A stretch of 47,224 nucleotides of DNA from Pseudomonas sp. PB120 (lineage in GTDB: Bacteria > Pseudomonadota > Gammaproteobacteria > Pseudomonadales > Pseudomonadaceae), in NCBI RefSeq assembly GCF_009761815.1, contig NZ_RWIN01000001.1, forward strand, positions 1 through 47,224. Reading direction: 5' to 3'. The position numbers and the translations under genes were made by a program. The notes under the pieces were generated by a model. The model made no database searches. It saw only the letters and a program-made list of their open reading frames with translations, and was not told where the DNA came from. Shown in pieces: positions 43,629 to 47,224 of this stretch. Each line of letters begins with the position of its first letter. The first letter of the stretch is position 1.

Positions 43629-44393
43629 ATGCCTATTACAGCTGTCAGCGGTTCTGCTTCCGGTATGGGGGCGGCGGTCTGCGCAGTGCTGCGCGCGGCC
43701 GGGCACCAGATCATTGGCATCGACCGCGCCAACGCCGAAGTCATTGCTGATTTGTCCAGCCCGTCCGGCCGGCAAGCGGCCATCGCCAGCGTGCTCGAAC
43801 AGAGTGGCGGCGTGCTGGACGGTTTGATTTGCTGTGCCGGGGTCGGTGTCACGGCGCCTTCGCCCGGCATCATCCTGTCGGTCAATTATTTTGGTGTCAG
43901 CGAGTTGCTCGACGGCCTGGTCGATGCCCTGGCCAAAGGCAAGCAGCCGGCGGCGTTGGTCATTGGTTCTGTAGCTGCCACGCTGGCCAATCCCGATCAG
44001 CCCATGGTCGCGGCCATGTTGGCCGGGGACGAAGCCCAGGCCCTGGAACTGGCCAACGCCCTCGGGCAGCCACAGACCGCTTATGCCTGCTCCAAGTACG
44101 CGGTCACCTGCAGCACCCGGCAGAAGTCCGTGGCCTGGGGCAAGCAGGGCATTCGCTTGAATGTGGTGGCGCCGGGCAACGTGGAAACGCCTCTGTATCA
44201 AGCGTCCCTGGACGATGCGCGGTTCGGTCAGGCGGTGCGCGATTTCGTCGCGCCGTTGAAGCATTTTGCCCAACCTGAAGAAATCGCCGCGCTGGTGGCC
44301 TTCGTGCAATCGCCCCAGGCCAGTTTCATCCATGGCAGCGTGATCTTTGCCGATGGCGGTATGGACGCGATGGTTCGTCCAACGCGCTTCTGA
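43629..44393 (+). CDS. SDR very like 3-alpha-hydroxysteroid dehydrogenase/carbonyl reductase HsdA
   Basis: 254 aa. Segments such as ADLSSPSGRQAAIASVL, ILSVNYFGVSELLDGLVDAL, KGKQPAALVIGSVA and the C terminus GGMDAMVRPTRF match the pattern of Comamonas testosteroni HsdA (257 aa). The catalytic residues are Ser114, Tyr152 and Lys156 (YACSK); HsdA has Ser114, Tyr155 and Lys159 as I recall. HsdA interconverts 3-alpha-hydroxy and 3-keto steroids with NAD(H) and also reduces other carbonyls. This is one of the stronger hints that the island handles a steroid-like or other polycyclic alcohol. AAGGAAAG lies before ATG, and a strong terminator hairpin follows. Confidence 0.85.
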   Translation: MPITAVSGSASGMGAAVCAVLRAAGHQIIGIDRANAEVIADLSSPSGRQAAIASVLEQSGGVLDGLICCAGVGVTAPSPGIILSVNYFGVSELLDGLVDALAKGKQPAALVIGSVAATLANPDQPMVAAMLAGDEAQALELANALGQPQTAYACSKYAVTCSTRQKSVAWGKQGIRLNVVAPGNVETPLYQASLDDARFGQAVRDFVAPLKHFAQPEEIAALVAFVQSPQASFIHGSVIFADGGMDAMVRPTRF

Positions 44394-44409
44394 ACACAGG
44401 CGTATCTGG

Positions 44410-44431
44410 AGCGGGCGTATGCCCGCTTTTT
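44410..44431 (+). terminator. Strong intrinsic terminator abutting the next ribosome-binding site
   Basis: AGCGGGC, loop GTAT, GCCCGCT and a T-run to 44431: a perfect 7-bp stem of classical form. The GGAG Shine-Dalgarno of the EthD-like gene starts at the next base (44432). Confidence 0.8.
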
Positions 44432-44442
44432 GGAGACTGAAG

Positions 44443-44796
44443 ATGTACAAGTGCATCGCCTTGCTGAAAAAAAGAGCTGATCTGAGCCGCGATCAACTGA
44501 TTGATTACTATGAAAATAATCACGCGCCTCTGATCAAGAGCCTGTTCCCGGGCATCAAGGAGTATCGCCGCAATTTCCTGGACCTGGAGGGGGCTTTTCT
44601 GTCGCAAACGGCGTCCATCGATTTTGATGTGGTAACGGAAATCTGGTTCGAAGACCGCGCTGCGTATGACGTCTTTATTGCCGAGAACAGGAAGCCCGAT
44701 GTCGCGCGCCGCATCGCTGAAGACGAACTGAATGTGTTCGATCGCAACGCAACACGCATGTTCGTCGTGGAAGAAAAGTCCAGCCCCAAGACCTGA
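44443..44796 (+). CDS. EthD-domain protein
   Basis: 117 aa, MYKCIALLKKRADLSRDQLI followed by DYYENNHAPLIKSLFPGIKEYRRNF: the EthD/dimeric alpha-beta-barrel pattern with the conserved Y-W/E-x-x-H-x-P segment (YYENNHAPL). EthD-like proteins are small dimers of mostly unknown function found with degradation genes; a few relatives act as cyclases or decarboxylases. ATG 44443 has GGAG 7 nt upstream. The gene is less GC-rich than its neighbours and sits directly behind an intrinsic terminator, so it may have its own expression control or a separate origin. Precise function unknown. Confidence 0.78.
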   Translation: MYKCIALLKKRADLSRDQLIDYYENNHAPLIKSLFPGIKEYRRNFLDLEGAFLSQTASIDFDVVTEIWFEDRAAYDVFIAENRKPDVARRIAEDELNVFDRNATRMFVVEEKSSPKT

Positions 44797-44857
44797 CGGA
44801 CAAGCGACAAGTCAAGCGCAGGCCCATCAACCGCACAATAAAAAGAAGGATGGCAGC

Positions 44858-45694
44858 ATGATTGATTTCACAGGCAAGACAGTTCTCGTCACCGGGGGTG
44901 GCGTGGGAATAGGCCGGGCAATCGTCGAGGCCTTCGGCCGCGCGGGGGCTCGCCTGGTGGTGGCCGAAGTCGATGCCGAACGTGCCGCGCAAGTGCGCGA
45001 CTGGCTGGACACCGCCGGGGTCGATTCGCTGGTGGTGGAGGGTGACATCACGCGCAAGGATCGGGTGGACGCCTTGGCCGAACAGGTTGAGGCGCGATTC
45101 GGCGGGCTCGACGTGCTGGTGAACAACGTCGGCGATTCGCTGATGATCTTCAAGCCCTTTGATGGCTACACCGACGAGGACATTGATCGCCTGTACGCCG
45201 TCAACCTGCAGCATATTTTCCGGGTCACCCGGGCCATGTTGCCGTTGCTGCGCCGCCAAGGTGCCGGTAGCAGCATCATCAGCCTGTCGTCGATCGAAGG
45301 CTTCCGCGGCATCCCTAACTGCAGCGTGTACGCCGCGTTCAAATCCGCCATTGGCGGTTTCACCAAAAGCCTGGCGCTGGAGTTGGGCCCGGTGGGTATT
45401 CGCGTCAACCAGATCGCCCCCGAAACCACCGAGACGCCACAAGTGCCATTGGCCGTGATGATTGCTGCCGAGCACCGCGAGCAGATCCCGAACTGGGTAC
45501 CCCTGGGCCGCTTCGGCAAGGTCGAGGACATGGCCGGCGCGGCGCTTTACCTGGCCAGCCCGTTGGCCGCCTGGGTGACCGGCACCACCCTGCACGTGGA
45601 CGGCGGGGCACTGGCCGCCGCGGGCTGGTACCGCGACCCGCGTGGCACCTGGACCAACATGCCAGTGCTGACTGGCAACGGCTTGAACTTCTGA
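44858..45694 (+). CDS. SDR oxidoreductase, 278 aa
   Basis: Classical SDR: TGGGVGIGRAIVEAFGRAGA loop, Glu after the second strand (VVAEVDAERA) favouring NAD, NNVG in DVLVNNVGDSLMIF, Ser in IISLSSIEGFRGIPNCSVYA and YAAFK as YxxxK. The C terminus extends about 25 residues beyond the usual end (GGALAAAGWYRDPRGTWTNM region), as in several hydroxysteroid- and terpenoid-type dehydrogenases. AAGGAT lies 6 nt before ATG 44858; the open frame extends 42 codons upstream into the EthD gene. It presumably oxidises a hydroxyl in the same pathway; the position is unknown. Confidence 0.85.
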   Translation: MIDFTGKTVLVTGGGVGIGRAIVEAFGRAGARLVVAEVDAERAAQVRDWLDTAGVDSLVVEGDITRKDRVDALAEQVEARFGGLDVLVNNVGDSLMIFKPFDGYTDEDIDRLYAVNLQHIFRVTRAMLPLLRRQGAGSSIISLSSIEGFRGIPNCSVYAAFKSAIGGFTKSLALELGPVGIRVNQIAPETTETPQVPLAVMIAAEHREQIPNWVPLGRFGKVEDMAGAALYLASPLAAWVTGTTLHVDGGALAAAGWYRDPRGTWTNMPVLTGNGLNF

Positions 45695-45699
45695 GTTCC

Positions 45700-45723
45700 C
45701 GTGCCCTGGACACCCTGGGCACG
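45700..45723 (+). terminator. Hairpin between SDR and epimerase-like genes
   Basis: CGTGCCC and GGGCACG form a perfect 7-bp stem just after the SDR stop. There is no T-run. A second small stem (GCCCG-AATC-CGGGC) follows before the next gene. Function uncertain. Confidence 0.35.
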
Positions 45724-45770
45724 TCCACTGAACAGGCCCGAATCCGGGCTCAAGCAAGAGTGAACACCCG

Positions 45771-46676
45771 ATGAAGATTCTCGTGATTGGCGGGACCGGC
45801 CTGATTGGCGGTCATGCCGCGCTTTACCTTCAGGACAATGGCCACGACGTGACCATCGCCGGGCGCAAGCCTGCCGCCGCCGGCAGTGCCCTGGCCGGGT
45901 TGAAGCAGCTGCAAGGTGACTACGTCGCCGGCACATTCCGCCGTGAAGACCTGACCGGTTTCGACGCCCTGGTGTTCGCTGCCGGCAATGACATTCGCCA
46001 TGTACCGCAAGACGGCGACATCGACGCTCACTGGCAACGCGCCAACGTCGAGGCCATTCCACGCCTCTTCGAACTGGCACGCAGCGCGGGTATCCGGCAG
46101 GCAGTGCTGGTCGGCAGCTTCTACCCGCAAGTGGCGCCGGAGCTGATTGCGACCGTGCCTTACGTGCGCTCGCGGCACCTGGCGGACGAGGCCGTGCGTG
46201 CCTTGGCCAACGCCGATTTCAAAGTGTGCAGCGTCAACGCGCCTTTCGTGGTCGGCGCGGTGCCGGGGCTGAAGGTCGACATGTTCGAAGCCTACACCCG
46301 TTATGCCGAAGGCCAGTTCGCACCAATGCCGTTCTACGGCCCGGCCGGTGGCAGCAACTTCATTTCCACCCGATCGCTGTCCCAGGCGATCCTCGGTGCG
46401 CTGCTGCGCGGTGAGTCGGGCAAGGCGTATCTGGTGGGGGATGAAAACCTCAGCTACGCGCAATACTTCGAGGGCTTCCTGCGTGCGGCCGGCAACGATG
46501 CAGCGGTGCCGGCGCTGGATCAGGAACACCCGATGCTCCCGGACTCCGCAATTTATACCGGTCGCGGCAGCACCGTGAGCTACGAGCCCGACGCGACGGA
46601 AACCGCGTTGCTGGGTTACGTGCGCGGCGACATCCAGCGGGCGATTGACGAGGTGGTCCGCCAATACCGTGCATAA
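45771..46676 (+). CDS. NAD-dependent epimerase/dehydratase-family protein (extended SDR)
   Basis: 301 aa. N-terminal MKILVIGGTGLIGGHAALYL is the GxxGxxG motif of extended SDRs; NDIRHVPQDGDIDAHWQRAN and VEAIPRLFELARSAGI follow. The usual YxxxK appears altered: the segment at about residues 120-145 reads VGSFYPQVAPELIATVPYVR plus SRHLADEA, so a Tyr and a nearby basic residue exist but not in the canonical spacing. Relatives include 3-beta-hydroxysteroid dehydrogenase-like and isomerase-like proteins. It is the last gene of the island in the window; its 3' end is the start of the 223-bp repeat. Activity cannot be predicted. Confidence 0.8.
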   Translation: MKILVIGGTGLIGGHAALYLQDNGHDVTIAGRKPAAAGSALAGLKQLQGDYVAGTFRREDLTGFDALVFAAGNDIRHVPQDGDIDAHWQRANVEAIPRLFELARSAGIRQAVLVGSFYPQVAPELIATVPYVRSRHLADEAVRALANADFKVCSVNAPFVVGAVPGLKVDMFEAYTRYAEGQFAPMPFYGPAGGSNFISTRSLSQAILGALLRGESGKAYLVGDENLSYAQYFEGFLRAAGNDAAVPALDQEHPMLPDSAIYTGRGSTVSYEPDATETALLGYVRGDIQRAIDEVVRQYRA

Positions 46677-47224
46677 ATAAGGCGCGGCACTCAAATTGTG
46701 GCGAGGGAGCTTGCTCCCGCTGGACTGCGCAGCAGTCCCACCTTCTTTTGGGCCGCTGCGCGCCCCAGCGGGAGCAAGCTCCCTCGCCACAGGGTATGCG
46801 TCGCATGTTGTATCTCGTAACTGACTGGCGTTCAGGCGTTTCCCGTCTGTATTTCGAAGGCCGACAGGCTCAAGTCTGTTCCGTCAGTACCGCGCATGAA
46901 TAAGGCGCGACACTCAAATTGTGGCGAGGGAGCTTGCTCCCGCTGGACTGCGCAGCAGTCCCACCTTCTTTTGGGCCGCTGCGCGCCCCAGCGGGAGCAA
47001 GCTCCCTCGTCACAGGGTATGCGTCGCATGTTGTATCTCGTAACTGACTGGCGTTCAGGCGTTTTCCGCCTGTATTTCGAAGGCCTACAGGCTCAAGCCT
47101 GTTCCGTCAGTACCGCGCATGAATAAGGCGCGACACTTGAATTGTGGCGAGGGAGCTTGCTCCCGCTGGACTGCGCCGCAGTCCCATCTTCTTGGGCCGC
47201 TGCGCGCCCCAGCGGGAGCAAGCT
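46677..47224. repeat. 223-bp tandem repeat, three copies, each with a REPIN
   Basis: CACTCAAATT or its variant CACTTGAATT recurs at 46688, 46911 and 47134, exact 223-bp steps; the third copy runs off the window. Each unit contains a REPIN (first at 46697-46791, TGTGGCGAGGGAGCTTGCTC sub-family) plus a unique spacer with TCGTAACTGACTGGCGTTC. A short in-frame run across the spacer (from ATG 46806) exists in each copy but lacks a family or SD. The junction GTACCGCGCATGAATAAGG resembles the last codons and stop of the epimerase gene, so the repeat unit seems to include the gene end. Confidence 0.9.

Noticed and set aside
26024..46676. Full steroid ring-degradation cluster
   Set aside because: No 9-alpha-hydroxylase, extradiol dioxygenase or ring-hydrolase gene can be found here, so only side-chain and ring-oxidation steps can be supported.
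46806..47126. Possible small gene repeated in the 223-bp units
   Set aside because: Only a short frame within the repeat spacer; no SD and no recognisable family. Copies differ by amino-acid-changing substitutions.

Overview
The window looks like a chromosomal segment of a GC-rich Pseudomonas of the P. fluorescens group. The basis is codon use, the abundant REP/REPIN palindromes (three sub-families), an OprB-type porin, an EmrAB/OprM-type efflux set and MocR-type regulators. All assignments come from reading translations and motifs; no database search was run.

Layout. 1-3.7 kb: a truncated amidase, an OprB-like porin and an AT-richer yhfG-fic pair in which fic is broken by two single-base indels. 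3.7-10.1 kb: a MocR regulator, then a tripartite drug-efflux operon (outer-membrane factor, DHA2 MFS pump, HlyD-type adaptor) on the minus strand, with a divergent TetR regulator. 10.1-17.6 kb: a taurine module (tauABC importer, TauR, taurine-pyruvate aminotransferase, TauE/IsfE-type exporter, IsfD-type sulfoacetaldehyde reductase). Its three promoters carry paired CTGG-type repeats exactly 22 bp apart, each pair reading toward its target gene. No xsc or tauD is present, so taurine nitrogen assimilation with isethionate export is the likely output. 17.6-18.4 kb: a non-coding inverted-repeat block with REPs. 18.4-25.7 kb: an MFS carrier, a flavin reductase fused to a MarR-like domain, a divergent coniferyl-aldehyde-type dehydrogenase, a chemoreceptor and a Tat-exported amidase.

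26.0-46.7 kb is the most interesting part: a long, almost entirely plus-strand catabolic island. It encodes two tandem KstD/TesI-like flavoproteins, five SDR or epimerase enzymes (one very like the 3-alpha-hydroxysteroid dehydrogenase HsdA), an enoyl-CoA hydratase, an acyl-CoA ligase, and four acyl-CoA dehydrogenases forming two catalytic/non-catalytic pairs. It also encodes a MaoC-DUF35 protein with a partner MaoC protein (ChsH2/ChsH1-like), an Ltp2-like aldolase with both catalytic tyrosines at the expected spacing, a DUF1329 protein and an EthD-like protein. Together they read as a pathway that activates a branched carboxylic side chain on an alicyclic (steroid- or terpenoid-like) skeleton, removes it by dehydrogenation, hydration and retro-aldol cleavage, and oxidises ring hydroxyls and ring C-C bonds. 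No ring-cleaving oxygenase and no dedicated regulator is visible in the window, so the substrate is unknown.

Repeats are conspicuous: a 134-bp tandem REPIN array (39.49-40.36 kb) lies between the last acyl-CoA dehydrogenase and the ligase, and a 223-bp unit repeated three times (46.68 kb to the end) starts within the 3' end of the last gene.
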